Source: Prochlorococcus marinus (GTDB lineage Bacteria; Cyanobacteriota; Cyanobacteriia; PCC-6307; Cyanobiaceae). Taken from it: a DNA stretch of 64,000 bases. The translations under genes were made by a program, and so were the position numbers. The stretch is taken from positions 186,001-250,000 of the forward strand of contig NZ_CVSV01000131.1 of the NCBI RefSeq assembly GCF_001180245.1, in the 5' to 3' direction. Shown in pieces: positions 1 through 9,319 of this stretch. Positions within the stretch are counted from its first letter, which is position 1. The number at the start of each line of letters is the position of its first letter. The notes beneath the pieces were generated by a model. The model searched no databases. It was not told the origin of the DNA and was given only the letters and a program-made list of their open reading frames with translations.

Positions 1-14
1 AGATACCTATCTAT

Positions 15-755
15 TTAAACCCATAAATCTTTATTTGCTCTTAAAAAAGTAAATTCTTCTAAATTTTTTGCTCTTAAGAAAAGGTTTATTTTCATCTCTT
101 CATCAAGTAAAAATGGAATTGTCAATTCATTAAGTGAAAGTTTTTTTTCAACTTCCGAAAGTTTATTTTTTATATCTTGATCTTTTGGCTTGAGATTCAA
201 TGCCCACAATATATTTTCCTTTGTATATTCATGTGCACAATATATCAGAGTATTTTTTGGTAAAGATTTGATTCTTTCTAGTGAAGAATACATTTGTTGA
301 TAAGTTCCTTCAAAAATTCTTCCACAGCCTCCAGAAAATAATGTGTCACCAATAAAAAGAACAGGATCTTCCCCATTCAAAAAGTAGGCAATATGTGAGT
401 TTGTATGACCTAATACTTCAATTATTTTTACTTCTTCCCCTAAAATATTTAAAGTTTCTCCATCTTCAACAGATACATTTTGAAAAGGGATTCGCTTTTT
501 TTCTTTGGAGGAAGCAATCACCTTTACATTTGGCCATTTTTCAATAAGAGACTTCGTCCCTCCAATATGGTCTGAATGATGATGAGTTTGCAAAATAGCT
601 TCTAAGTGAAAATTGTTTTCATTTATATATCTAATAACAGGTTCGTGTACAGATGGATCTATAACTACAACGGATTTATCTTTTACCAACAACCATATGA
701 CGTTATCACTTAGAACTCTAAGTCCGATTATATTTCGAGCTTTATTAAATTCCAT
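15..755 (-). CDS. gloB: Hydroxyacylglutathione hydrolase (glyoxalase II)
   Basis: This 246-residue protein is a metallo-beta-lactamase-fold hydrolase that splits S-lactoylglutathione into D-lactate and glutathione, the second step of cytosolic methylglyoxal detoxification. The metal-binding THHHSDH motif is at residues 57-63 (H58, H60, D62, H63). Further ligands appear as H117 in GHT, D137 in GDT and H175 in CAHEY, and the family GCGR signature is at 143-146. All expected ligands of a two-metal site are present and the length is normal for the family. It is divergent from hisG with about 40 bases between the starts, so the two promoters must sit in that short gap. Glutathione reductase and a GST-like gene lie a few kb away, consistent with active glutathione metabolism. 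Confidence 0.93.
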   Translation of the reverse strand: MEFNKARNIIGLRVLSDNVIWLLVKDKSVVVIDPSVHEPVIRYINENNFHLEAILQTHHHSDHIGGTKSLIEKWPNVKVIASSKEKKRIPFQNVSVEDGETLNILGEEVKIIEVLGHTNSHIAYFLNGEDPVLFIGDTLFSGGCGRIFEGTYQQMYSSLERIKSLPKNTLIYCAHEYTKENILWALNLKPKDQDIKNKLSEVEKKLSLNELTIPFLLDEEMKINLFLRAKNLEEFTFLRANKDLWV

Positions 756-795
756 TGTTAAATTAGAATGAAGAATCCTTGGAAGAAATTGATCT

Positions 796-1434
796 ATGAT
801 TACTATAGCTTTACCAAAAGGAGCTCTGTTAAAAGATTCAATTTCAACTTTTAAAAAAGCTGGGTTAGATTTCTCTAATGCGTTGGAAGAAAATAATAGA
901 TCATTAACCTTTGAATCAAATTGTAAACGGGCAAAAGCTCTATTAGTACGAAATGGAGATGTGCCTGTTTATGTAAGTTATGGTCAGGCTGATTTGGGTA
1001 TTGTTGGGTATGACGTTTTACGAGAATCTGAATTGAAAGTAGCAAAATTATTAGATTTAGGATTTGGGGGTTGTCATATGTCGTTGGCGGTTAAGAAAAA
1101 TAGCAATTATTTAAAACCAACCGATCTTCCAGCGAATTGCAAAGTAGCAAGTAAATTTATAAAAACAGCAAGATTTTATTTTGAAGAATTAAATATTCCT
1201 GTAGAAATAGTTCATTTGACGGGATCAGTCGAGCTTGGTCCTATTACAGGTATGGCAGAGGCAATAGTTGATTTGGTGGCTACCGGAAAGACTCTCAAAG
1301 AGAATGGTTTAATTAAAATAGATGATCTTTATTACTCGACTGCAAGACTAATTGGAAATCCTTTATCTATGAGGTTAGATGATAATCATCTCAGAGATAC
1401 AATTTTATCAATAGAATCAACTAATGCTTTATAG
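796..1434 (+). CDS. hisG: ATP phosphoribosyltransferase, short form
   Basis: HisG joins ATP and PRPP in the committed step of histidine synthesis. At 212 residues it is the short form (HisG-S), which lacks the C-terminal regulatory domain and in known species works with the HisZ subunit; no hisZ is in this window. The N-terminal ALPKG and the PRPP-binding segment around residues 150-170 ([16 protein letters not shown]) are clear. The gene starts with ATG about 40 bases from the divergent gloB and is followed after 12 bases by an ABC exporter gene, so the two may be co-transcribed. hisIE lies far away at 16 kb, so the pathway is scattered rather than in one operon. Confidence 0.95.
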   Translation: MITIALPKGALLKDSISTFKKAGLDFSNALEENNRSLTFESNCKRAKALLVRNGDVPVYVSYGQADLGIVGYDVLRESELKVAKLLDLGFGGCHMSLAVKKNSNYLKPTDLPANCKVASKFIKTARFYFEELNIPVEIVHLTGSVELGPITGMAEAIVDLVATGKTLKENGLIKIDDLYYSTARLIGNPLSMRLDDNHLRDTILSIESTNAL

Positions 1435-1446
1435 AAGATTAGCTAA

Positions 1447-3243
1447 ATGTTTTTTAAAGATTTTAGAAGGATTAAAAAGTTAGGTAAATATTTAACAAAA
1501 GATAAAAAAACAATCTATCTAATCTTGATAGTTTTGTTACCTGTTTCTTTCTCTGGTGCTATTCAACCATTATTAGTGGGTCAGGCAATTACCATTCTAA
1601 AGAACGAAACTACAGATGTTTGGCTAAGTAAAACTTTCTTTGGGCAGTCGATAAATGCCATTATCGTAACTTTATTTATAACTGTTTTATTCAGATTAGT
1701 TCTGCAGGGATATCAAACTTACAATATCCAAGCAGTGGGACAACGTTTGACAGCAAGAATAAGAAGAGAACTTTTTGATCATTCAATATCTTTATCTCTT
1801 AAGTATCACGATAAAATGCCTGTTGGGAAATTATTAACAAGATTAACAAATGATGTTGATGCTTTAGCCGAGGTTTTTGGTAGCGGGGCAGTAGGAGTCA
1901 TTGCTGACTTCGTTAGTCTGATAGTAATTTCTTTGACAATGCTTTCAATTGATCGGGGCCTTGCCATTTTATTACTTTTGACTCAAATCCCAGTTTCATA
2001 TTTTATTATCTGGCTTCAAAAACGTTACAGAAGAGCCAATTATCAAGTAAGGGAAGAATTGTCTCAACTAAACTCTGATTTTCAAGAGAATCTTCAAGGT
2101 TTAGAAGTCGTTCAGATGTTCAGAAGAGAGGCTTTTAATAGCAAGAAATTTTCCAAAACTGGAGTTGCTTATAAGAAAGCAGTTAATGGAACAATATTTT
2201 ATGACAGTAGTATTTCGGCGTTTATAGAATGGATTTCTCTTGCTGCAGTTTCCTTGGTTTTGGCAGTTGGGGGATATCTTGTTACTTCTGGAAATATTGG
2301 TTTAGGAACATTAACAACTTTTATTTTATATTCTCAAAGACTTTTTGAACCTTTAAGGCAGCTTGCAGAAAGATTTACTCAAATACAAGGAGGTTTAACA
2401 GCTGTAGAAAGAATAAACGAATTATTGGATGAAGAAATACAGATTAAGGACTCTACTTCCGCAAAACATTTTTTAGAAAATGCTAAAAATGTAAATAAAA
2501 AATTTAAGGGCAAAATTGAGTTCAAAAATGTTAATTTTTTCTACAACGAAGGAGAGCACATTATAAAGAATTTATCTTTCAAGATTAATCCAGGTGAGCA
2601 TGTGGCTTTTGTCGGTCCAACTGGTTCAGGTAAGACAACCATAATAAGACTATTGTGTAGATTGTATGAACCTCAATCGGGTCAAATTTTAATCGATGAT
2701 ATAGATATCAAAGATATTCCTATTGCAACTCTTAGAAATATGTTGGGAGTAGTTTTGCAAGATACCTTTATCTTTAGTGGAAATGTCGCAGATAATTTAA
2801 AACTGAATTCGAATCTGGACAATCTTGAATTAGAAAATCTTTGTTACGAATTAGGGTTAGATAATTTGTTAAAAAAATTACCAGAAGGTTTGAACACCTC
2901 ACTAAGAGAAAGAGGGGCAAATCTCTCTTCTGGAGAGAGACAACTTCTTTCCGTAGCTCGAGTAGCGATTAGAAATCCTGTTGTTTTAATAATGGACGAA
3001 GCAACAGCGTTTATGGATCCCTCAACAGAAGCTACTTTGCAGAAAGATCTTGAGAGAATTCTGTCAAAAAGAACAGCATTAGTAATAGCTCATAGATTAG
3101 CAACTATTGAAAGTTCTGATAAGATTTTAGTCTTGAAAGGGGGATCATTAGTTGAGGAGGGAACGCATAGTGAATTAAGACTTAAAAAGGGTTTATATTT
3201 TCAGCTCTCTGAGCTTCAACAAAAGGGATACGTGAATTTTTAA
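1447..3243 (+). CDS. ABC exporter, fused membrane and ATPase domains (MsbA-like)
   Basis: This is a 598-residue half-transporter of the lipid/multidrug exporter type, acting as a dimer in the inner membrane. Residues 20-320 hold the membrane domain with about six helices. The ATPase follows: Walker A GPTGSGKTT at 390-398, signature LSSGERQ at 493-499, Walker B ending in D517-E518 and the switch histidine H549. The substrate cannot be read from sequence; lipid or glycolipid export is typical of the family. The stop codon overlaps the start of the acetyltransferase gene by one base, indicating translational coupling. Two glycosyltransferase-like genes lie just beyond on the other strand. Confidence 0.88.
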   Translation: MFFKDFRRIKKLGKYLTKDKKTIYLILIVLLPVSFSGAIQPLLVGQAITILKNETTDVWLSKTFFGQSINAIIVTLFITVLFRLVLQGYQTYNIQAVGQRLTARIRRELFDHSISLSLKYHDKMPVGKLLTRLTNDVDALAEVFGSGAVGVIADFVSLIVISLTMLSIDRGLAILLLLTQIPVSYFIIWLQKRYRRANYQVREELSQLNSDFQENLQGLEVVQMFRREAFNSKKFSKTGVAYKKAVNGTIFYDSSISAFIEWISLAAVSLVLAVGGYLVTSGNIGLGTLTTFILYSQRLFEPLRQLAERFTQIQGGLTAVERINELLDEEIQIKDSTSAKHFLENAKNVNKKFKGKIEFKNVNFFYNEGEHIIKNLSFKINPGEHVAFVGPTGSGKTTIIRLLCRLYEPQSGQILIDDIDIKDIPIATLRNMLGVVLQDTFIFSGNVADNLKLNSNLDNLELENLCYELGLDNLLKKLPEGLNTSLRERGANLSSGERQLLSVARVAIRNPVVLIMDEATAFMDPSTEATLQKDLERILSKRTALVIAHRLATIESSDKILVLKGGSLVEEGTHSELRLKKGLYFQLSELQQKGYVNF

Positions 3244-3773
3244 TGATTTTTAGAAACCAAGGATCGTTAATAAAAAAATCAAACAGCATATCAAAGGATG
3301 AGCTGATAGATCTCTATGGTTTAAATTCTTATGAATTCACTCAAACAACTAAAGAAGAAATATTTGTATGTAGTAAAAATAAAGATTTAGATCTAATAGA
3401 ACTAGATCAACTTTTGCAAACTGTTGGTTGGAGCAGAAGGCCTATAAGGAGAGTAAAAAGAGCTTTAGATTACAGTATTTTGGTTGTTGGGTTATGGCGT
3501 CATGATGATAAATTTCCCAGACTAGTTGGATTTGCAAGATGCACTGGCGATGGAATTCTAGAAGCAACAGTTTGGGATGTAGCTATTAACCCTGTCTATC
3601 AAGGACTTGGATTGGGGAAAGAGATAATGAGATATGTTCTAAAAGAATTGAAAAATATTGGCATTTCTAAAGTAACCCTTTTTGCTGATGCTGAAGTGGT
3701 TTCATTTTACAAAAGACAAGGTTGGATCTTAGAACCTAGAGGGTCGAAATGTGCTTTTTGGTATGCAAATTAA
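3243..3773 (+). CDS. GNAT-family N-acetyltransferase (Ycf52/NSI-like)
   Basis: This 176-residue protein carries a GNAT acetyl-CoA-binding fold in its C-terminal two thirds. The motif A loop QGLGLGK is at residues 120-126, preceded by the beta strand EATVWDVAINP. The layout, with an N-terminal cap and the GWSRRP segment at 62-67, resembles cyanobacterial and plastid Ycf52-type acetyltransferases, whose plant relatives acetylate chloroplast proteins and melatonin precursors. The substrate here is unknown. Its ATG overlaps the stop of the upstream ABC exporter by one base. Its TAA directly abuts the stop of the convergent glycosyltransferase gene, leaving no space for a terminator. Confidence 0.82.
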   Translation: MIFRNQGSLIKKSNSISKDELIDLYGLNSYEFTQTTKEEIFVCSKNKDLDLIELDQLLQTVGWSRRPIRRVKRALDYSILVVGLWRHDDKFPRLVGFARCTGDGILEATVWDVAINPVYQGLGLGKEIMRYVLKELKNIGISKVTLFADAEVVSFYKRQGWILEPRGSKCAFWYAN

Positions 3774-4457
3774 TCATTTTTTGTAGTAGTCAGAATATAT
3801 AGATTTTAACGATTCGCCTTTTAACCATCTTCTTCTAAAGTGCCAGTTCTTAATTGCTTGGAGAAAAATATTAGTTCTTTCCCATTTCCTTGAACTTATA
3901 AAAATAGGAAAATTTAATTGTTTTAAATCTTTTTTTTGGTTTAATCTCATTAAAAAATCTACATCTTCCATCAAAGGTATATTTCTAAATCCATTATTCT
4001 TAAAATAGATTGTTCTATGAATTATTAAACCTTGATCACCATACGGTTGTTTAAAAAATTTACTTCTAATATTCACGAGAATTTCGAGAACTCTATAAAT
4101 TATCTTTTTGTGATTAATTTTGAATTCAAAATAGTAAATAATATTCTTGTTTCCCTTTAAAAATGAGTTTATTTTTTTAAACCAATCATGAGTTAATCTT
4201 GTGTCTGCATGTAAAAATATGAGCCAATCTCCTTTTGAATTTTTAGCTCCAATATCTAATTGTAAACCTCGATTCCTTTCTTTGGATATAAATACTTTCG
4301 CTCCATAAATATTTGCTATATCGATAGTTTTATCTTCACTTCCAGAATCAACAATTATGATTTCGCCCTCTTTCTGAATACTTGACAAGTCTGAAAGCAA
4401 TAATGGCAAATTACTAGCTTCATTAATAGTTGGAATGATAATTGAAATTTTTGACAA
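3774..4457 (-). CDS. Family 2-like glycosyltransferase (TIGR04283 type)
   Basis: This 227-residue protein is a small GT-A-fold glycosyltransferase. The N-terminus has the nucleotide-sugar fold start SIIIPTINE at 5-13, the strand IIIVDSGSEDKT at 33-44 and a metal-binding LHADT at 82-86 in place of a plain DxD. The segment RNRGLQLDIGA at 61-71 matches the RxxQMNxGA signature of the TIGR04283 subgroup. There are no convincing membrane helices, so it is probably cytosolic or peripheral. It lies five bases downstream of the DUF2064 gene, and these two families are often found together, so they probably share a pathway. Donor and acceptor cannot be inferred. Confidence 0.8.
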   Translation of the reverse strand: MSKISIIIPTINEASNLPLLLSDLSSIQKEGEIIIVDSGSEDKTIDIANIYGAKVFISKERNRGLQLDIGAKNSKGDWLIFLHADTRLTHDWFKKINSFLKGNKNIIYYFEFKINHKKIIYRVLEILVNIRSKFFKQPYGDQGLIIHRTIYFKNNGFRNIPLMEDVDFLMRLNQKKDLKQLNFPIFISSRKWERTNIFLQAIKNWHFRRRWLKGESLKSIYSDYYKK

Positions 4458-4462
4458 GTCGA

Positions 4463-5098
4463 TTATTTTCTATTTTCAATATCAATAATTGTATCTATAT
4501 CTATTTTTTTATCTAGAAACTTGTATTTTAATTTTTTAGAAGCAAAATTATCAATTGTATTTTGCAGAACATTTTCTGTTCCCCACTTTATGTTGATAAA
4601 AGGTAAATATGTATGTGATAACATTATTTTTTCTGATAAACCGATAAGCCAATATCCTCCATCGTTAGATGGTCCTAAAATAAGATCATTATGTTGAAGC
4701 TCTTTTAGAGTATTCAATAAATCTTGATGACATAAATCTGGAAGGTCAGTACCAATAAAAATAATATTTTTGATCTTATGCCTTGCACAAAATCTTTTGT
4801 TGACAATTATTTGCCGTTTCATTCTTTCTCCCAAGCAGCCTTTCCCCTGCAAATTAAATTTTTTGATTCCTAATTCTCTAGACCATTTTCTACAATTTCC
4901 TACTCCCAAACCAGTTATGGCAATAGAAATATCAAGCAGTTTATTTTCTTGAAGAAATTTTGCAACTGAGATAGTGTGTTTGGTCATTACACTTTGTATT
5001 TTCGCCGAATTACTTTTACCTATATCTTTTGATAATCTTGTTTTGCATCTTCCAAAACCATGCCATTTCGCCATGATAATAAGTAATGCTTTATCCAA
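4463..5098 (-). CDS. DUF2064 glycosyltransferase-like protein (TIGR04282 type)
   Basis: This is a nucleotidyltransferase-fold protein of the DUF2064 family. The conserved start is the strand LLIIMAKWHGFGRCKTRL, followed by IFIGTDLPDL and GPSNDGGYWLIGL, which carry the family's sugar-nucleotide site residues. The frame stays open upstream to an ATG at 5239, but the extra 47 residues are Asn/Lys/Phe/Ile-rich, precede the first fold strand and would end 28 bases from dnaA. I therefore prefer the TTG at 5098 (about 211 residues); the longer form is the alternative. It is followed after five bases by the paired glycosyltransferase gene. Catalytic function is unproven for the family. Confidence 0.75.
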   Translation of the reverse strand: MDKALLIIMAKWHGFGRCKTRLSKDIGKSNSAKIQSVMTKHTISVAKFLQENKLLDISIAITGLGVGNCRKWSRELGIKKFNLQGKGCLGERMKRQIIVNKRFCARHKIKNIIFIGTDLPDLCHQDLLNTLKELQHNDLILGPSNDGGYWLIGLSEKIMLSHTYLPFINIKWGTENVLQNTIDNFASKKLKYKFLDKKIDIDTIIDIENRK

Positions 5099-5267
5099 TA
5101 ATTTAGTGAAATTTAAAATAATTATATGCCTATTAAAAAATATAAAATTTATTTTTATAAATTTAGTCGATTCTTTGTTAAATAATTTTAAATTTGTCGT
5201 GATCTTGTGATTTGATAATGGCCAATTATTAAATTCCAACTAGATTAATAATCTAGAGAATAAAACT
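5099..5267. promoter_or_regulatory. Probable divergent promoter region of dnaA and the DUF2064 gene
   Basis: If the DUF2064 gene starts at its TTG, this 169-base AT-rich gap separates it from dnaA and must carry both promoters. No clear DnaA-box cluster (TTATCCACA-like) and no dnaN are seen here, so it does not look like a replication origin. No exact -10/-35 elements are assigned. Confidence 0.35.
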
Positions 5268-6662
5268 TTGCAAGCAACTAATCCTATTTGGGCGGAAGTT
5301 CAACAATCACTCCAAAAAACTTTAAGTAAGCCTTCATTTGAGACATGGATAAGGCCTGCTAAGTTTAATTGTTTTGAAAATGGCTTATTAACTTTAATCG
5401 CCCCAAATACATTTTCTAGTGATTGGTTGAGAAAGAATTATTGCGAAACTATTGAAAAAGCTGCGAAGGAAATCTGCGGTCATGATGTAAAAGTTGTTTT
5501 TAAATCTGAAACGAATACCAGCAGCGATTTAACAAATGAAGATAAAGCTAACGAAAAGAATATTCATCATAAAACAAGATCTTATCCTAGTAATAACCAA
5601 AATAATTCTTCAAAAAATCAATTCAAAAATCCTAATGGTTTAAATTTACGCTACGTCTTTAAAAGATTTGTTGTAGGTCCAAATAGTAGGTTGGCTCATG
5701 CCGCAGCTTTAGCCGTTGCCGAATCTCCTGGGAGAGAATTCAATCCATTATTTATTTGTGGAGGAGTAGGCCTTGGTAAGACTCATTTAATGCAAGCAAT
5801 AGGTCATTATCGAGTAGAAATAGATCCAGAAGCAAAAGTTAAATATGTATCTACAGAGACTTTTACAAATGATGTTATTAGTGGTATTAGAAGAGATGGA
5901 ATGACAGCTATTCGAGATAAATATAGAAATGTAGATTTGATTTTAATAGATGATATACAGTTCTTAGAAGGCAAAGAGTATACACAGGAAGAATTCTTTC
6001 ATACTTTTAACGCACTTCACGAATCAGGAAGTCAAATAGTTATTGCAAGTGACAGACCACCAAATCAATTGTCGGGAATTCAAGAGAGATTAATTTCTAG
6101 GTTCTCAATGGGTATGACCGCAGATATTCAACCACCTGACCTTGAGACGAGGACAGCCATCCTTCAAAAAAAGGCGGAACAAGAGAGGATGAGTCTTCCA
6201 AGAGATTTAATTCAATTTATTGCAGGAAGATTCACTTCGAATATTCGAGAATTGGAAGGAGCATTTACTAGAGCTGTTGCATTTGCATCAATAACAGGTT
6301 TGCCAATGACAGTTCAATCAATTGCTCCAATGCTTGATCCTAATAGTGTTGGTGTAGTTGTTACTCCAAAACAAGTTATTAATAAAGTGTCAGATTTCTT
6401 TAAAGTTTCTACTGATGAATTGATCAGTTCAAGTAGGAGAAAACCAGTAAGTCAAGCTAGACAAATAGGTATGTATCTTATGAGACATGGTACGGATCTA
6501 AGCCTACCAAGAATTGGAGATGAGTTTGGGGGTAAGGACCATACAACAGTTATGTATGCTATCGAACAAGTTGAAAAAAAGTTATCGATTGATCCAAATA
6601 TTGCAAGTCAAGTTCAAAAAATAAGAGATTTACTTCAAATAGATTCAAGAAAAAATTTATAG
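5268..6662 (+). CDS. dnaA: Chromosomal replication initiator DnaA
   Basis: DnaA binds DnaA boxes, oligomerises with ATP and opens the origin. The 464 residues show all four domains: the helicase-loading N-domain (1-75), a Lys/Asn/Ser-rich flexible linker (80-125), the AAA+ domain with Walker [10 protein letters not shown] at 165-173, Walker [10 protein letters not shown] at 224-232 and sensor 2 around R327, and a C-terminal DNA-binding domain with the signature [11 protein letters not shown] at 421-431. The start is a TTG, chosen because the next residues match the family N-terminus ([22 protein letters not shown]). It is not next to dnaN, as is usual in cyanobacteria. It converges on the GST-like gene with two bases between the stops. 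Confidence 0.97.
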   Translation: MQATNPIWAEVQQSLQKTLSKPSFETWIRPAKFNCFENGLLTLIAPNTFSSDWLRKNYCETIEKAAKEICGHDVKVVFKSETNTSSDLTNEDKANEKNIHHKTRSYPSNNQNNSSKNQFKNPNGLNLRYVFKRFVVGPNSRLAHAAALAVAESPGREFNPLFICGGVGLGKTHLMQAIGHYRVEIDPEAKVKYVSTETFTNDVISGIRRDGMTAIRDKYRNVDLILIDDIQFLEGKEYTQEEFFHTFNALHESGSQIVIASDRPPNQLSGIQERLISRFSMGMTADIQPPDLETRTAILQKKAEQERMSLPRDLIQFIAGRFTSNIRELEGAFTRAVAFASITGLPMTVQSIAPMLDPNSVGVVVTPKQVINKVSDFFKVSTDELISSSRRKPVSQARQIGMYLMRHGTDLSLPRIGDEFGGKDHTTVMYAIEQVEKKLSIDPNIASQVQKIRDLLQIDSRKNL

Positions 6663-6664
6663 TT

Positions 6665-7900
6665 TTACTTATAACTAGAAATGAAATTTATTGGATCTTG
6701 ATCATATCTATGCCTAAAAGGTATCTTATCTATTTCATTGATATTACTAAGCGATTCAATTTTATTTAATGATTGCCTTAATAACCTTGCTGAAATAATT
6801 GGCATATCTCTTGGAACTGAGATCCTGTTTTTTAAGTATCTTAGAGAGATTCCTGAAAGTTTTTTAGGGATTAATACTTCACCTGTGATCATATGGCTCA
6901 AAGCTGATCTCAATGATTCGTCAAAGGCTTCTTTATTGTATGGGTTTACCTTTATTAAATTGTCCTTATGCTTTATCACTCTTTTAAGAGCAATTGTTGC
7001 ATAATATTTTGACTCATAATTTTGGTTTAATTCATAATTACCTAAACCCTCCCCAGTATCTATTAGCTTAGAGAAAGTAATCTGTTGTTCATTGCTTTCT
7101 TTATAGCATCCTCCCATTTGTGGGGGTAAATCATGAGAATGAGTATGAAAATCTCCTTGAGTGCCTCTATAAGCACTTGTCCCCTCAAAAAGGGTAAGCC
7201 AGTTATCTACATGACGATAATTAGATCTTAAATTAAACCCTTTATAATAAATAAGAGATGCATTCATTCTCTCGATATAGGGAATAAAAATTATATCTCC
7301 AACACCAGGCTCTATATCACCCGTGTTAGAAACTGATGGATCAACAAACCCTGATTTTGATCTACTTAAGATTTCATCGAGTTTAGAAATGGATTCTTTA
7401 AATCTTTTTTTTCTAAAAGAGTTATCTATAAAATTAAAGCTTTCTCGGCAGAGCCAATTACACCAGGATCTGAAAATTTCTCTTTCTAACTCTCGAATTT
7501 TGATGAGGTGACTAGATGTTAGAAAAGATCCAAGTGCTCCAAATTCATTTTCTAAAAAAGCAATGATATCGTCGCTTTCAGTTATAACTTGTCCTTTAAA
7601 TTCAATTGCAGGTAATTTCCCTGATCTGACTTTTTCAAGGAACCAACTTTCCTTTTGGCCGTAGCAAAACATATTTATTTTCTTGACTTTGTATGGAATT
7701 TTCTTAAATTCAAGCCATAACCATATCTTCTGACAGTAAGGACACCAAGAATGCCTATCCCTATAAAGGGTAACTAATACATCATTTTCGCTATGTCCAA
7801 ATAATCTTAAATTTGCGTAGGAATTATTTATACCATGGACTCTATCAAGATCTTCAATTTCAAATTTATTTAAATCATCCCATGTCAAAATCCCATTCAT
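6665..7900 (-). CDS. Glutathione S-transferase-like protein with long C-terminal extension
   Basis: This 411-residue protein has a thioredoxin-fold GST N-terminal domain containing a glutaredoxin-like WCPYC at residues 52-56, followed by LPAIEFKGQVITESDDI, which holds the cis-proline and the Glu/Ser glutathione-binding residues. A helical GST C-domain follows at about 130-240. The last 170 residues, with QMGGCY and basic helical segments, go beyond an ordinary GST of about 220 residues. Two cysteines in CPYC suggest thiol-disulfide or deglutathionylation chemistry rather than simple conjugation, which is an inference. It is divergent from glutathione reductase with about 52 bases between starts, which fits a shared redox role. 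Confidence 0.82.
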   Translation of the reverse strand: MNGILTWDDLNKFEIEDLDRVHGINNSYANLRLFGHSENDVLVTLYRDRHSWCPYCQKIWLWLEFKKIPYKVKKINMFCYGQKESWFLEKVRSGKLPAIEFKGQVITESDDIIAFLENEFGALGSFLTSSHLIKIRELEREIFRSWCNWLCRESFNFIDNSFRKKRFKESISKLDEILSRSKSGFVDPSVSNTGDIEPGVGDIIFIPYIERMNASLIYYKGFNLRSNYRHVDNWLTLFEGTSAYRGTQGDFHTHSHDLPPQMGGCYKESNEQQITFSKLIDTGEGLGNYELNQNYESKYYATIALKRVIKHKDNLIKVNPYNKEAFDESLRSALSHMITGEVLIPKKLSGISLRYLKNRISVPRDMPIISARLLRQSLNKIESLSNINEIDKIPFRHRYDQDPINFISSYK

Positions 7901-7952
7901 TATTTGAATTAAAGCTATAAACTAACGTTATAATAATTGATTAAAAAAAGTC

Positions 7953-9317
7953 TTGGAATTTGAATTTGATTTAGTTGTTGTTGGCGCTGGATCTGGAGGA
8001 CTCGCGGCGGCTAAACGTGCGGCTAGTTATGGAGCAAAAGTCGCAATCATAGAAGCAAATCAAATAGGAGGAACTTGTGTGATAAGGGGATGTGTGCCTA
8101 AGAAATTAATGGTTTATGCAGCTAAAAGTAAAAAAAATATGGATTCTTCTGAAGGATATGGATTAAAAAATGAAGGTATTAATTTTGAATCAAATATTTT
8201 GTTGAAGAATGTTAGGGAGGAGGTTTCTAGATTAAGTAATTTACATAGAAATTCTTTAAAAAAGATGAATATAACTATTTTTGAAGGCTTAGGAAGATTT
8301 ATTACTGAAAATGAATTAGAAATTATTTGTTCAAACACAAAGAAAATTAAAAACAAAATAAATTCAAAAAAAATTCTTATTTCAGTTGGAGGTAAACCAA
8401 AGAAATTAAATATTCCTGGGGTAGATTTGGCATGGACTAGTGATGATATTTTTGAATTAGAAAAGTTTCCCAAATCAATATTAATAGTAGGAGGTGGATA
8501 TATTGCTTGTGAATTTGCTTCTATTTTCAGAAATTTAGGTACTGAAGTAACTCAATTAATTAGAGGTCAACATTTACTTAATGGTTTTGATGAGGATCTT
8601 TCTTCATGCCTAGAGGAATCACCTACTTTTACTGAAATCAATATAATCTCCAATACTCAATTAAAGTCTATCAGGAAAGTAAATGGAAATCTGGAATCTA
8701 CCCTAGACTCGGGAGACAGACTCATAACTAATAATATTCTTATTGCTACAGGAAGAGAACCAAATCTTTTGCCTTTAAATTTAGATTTTTTAAATCTAAA
8801 GATGGATGGCCAATATTTAGATGTCGATGAACTTAATCAAACAAGTAACGCAAATATTTTTGCAGTTGGCGATATAATAAATAAGCCAAACCTAACTCCA
8901 GTAGCAATAGAACAAGGGAGAGTTTTTTCGGATAATTTTTTTAATGATCAAAAAAGAAAAGTAAATTATGAATATATCCCTAAGGCCGTTTTTACTATTC
9001 CAGAAATTTCAACAGTTGGCTTAAGTGAGAAAAGAGCTAAAGAGATTTACTCTGAAAAAAATATAAAAATTTTCAAATGCAAATTTACCCCTATGTCTAA
9101 TACCTTTAAAAAGAATAAATCAAAATGTATGTTGAAGATTGTAGTTCATAAGCTAACTGACAAAGTCCTAGGATGTCATATGTTTGGAGAAACATCGTCT
9201 GAGATTATTCAAATGGTATCAATTTCATTAAATGCAGGGATAACAAAAAAAGACTTTGATATTACAATGGCTTTGCATCCAACTATCTCAGAAGAATTTG
9301 TGACTATGTATGGATAA
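7953..9317 (+). CDS. gor: Glutathione reductase (NADPH)
   Basis: This flavoprotein reduces oxidised glutathione with NADPH in the cytosol. In 454 residues it shows the FAD-binding GAGSGG at 11-16, the redox-active disulfide in GGTCVIRGCVPKK (C42 and C47), the NADPH-domain glycine motif GGGYIA at 180-185, the second FAD motif ending in FAVGDI, and the C-terminal HPT-SEE motif with H442 and E447. These identify a glutathione-reductase-type disulfide reductase; the spacing of the disulfide and the RG following the second Rossmann fold favour NADPH over NAD. The start is a TTG, since residues immediately after it form the first FAD strand. It faces the GST-like gene upstream and converges on the antiporter gene with two bases between stops. 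Confidence 0.93.
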   Translation: MEFEFDLVVVGAGSGGLAAAKRAASYGAKVAIIEANQIGGTCVIRGCVPKKLMVYAAKSKKNMDSSEGYGLKNEGINFESNILLKNVREEVSRLSNLHRNSLKKMNITIFEGLGRFITENELEIICSNTKKIKNKINSKKILISVGGKPKKLNIPGVDLAWTSDDIFELEKFPKSILIVGGGYIACEFASIFRNLGTEVTQLIRGQHLLNGFDEDLSSCLEESPTFTEINIISNTQLKSIRKVNGNLESTLDSGDRLITNNILIATGREPNLLPLNLDFLNLKMDGQYLDVDELNQTSNANIFAVGDIINKPNLTPVAIEQGRVFSDNFFNDQKRKVNYEYIPKAVFTIPEISTVGLSEKRAKEIYSEKNIKIFKCKFTPMSNTFKKNKSKCMLKIVVHKLTDKVLGCHMFGETSSEIIQMVSISLNAGITKKDFDITMALHPTISEEFVTMYG

Positions 9318-9319
9318 AA

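Noticed and set aside
4974-5210. Plus-strand 78-codon open frame opposite the DUF2064 gene
   Set aside because: It is antisense to a clear DUF2064 coding region for most of its length and has no recognisable motif; it looks like a chance shadow frame.
5099-5267. Possible replication origin beside dnaA
   Set aside because: I see no cluster of DnaA boxes, no dnaN and no obvious strand switch here; in cyanobacteria dnaA is usually not at the origin.
7925-7945. TAACGTTA palindrome between the GST-like gene and gor as an operator
   Set aside because: Eight bases is too short to support by itself, and no second copy is seen nearby.
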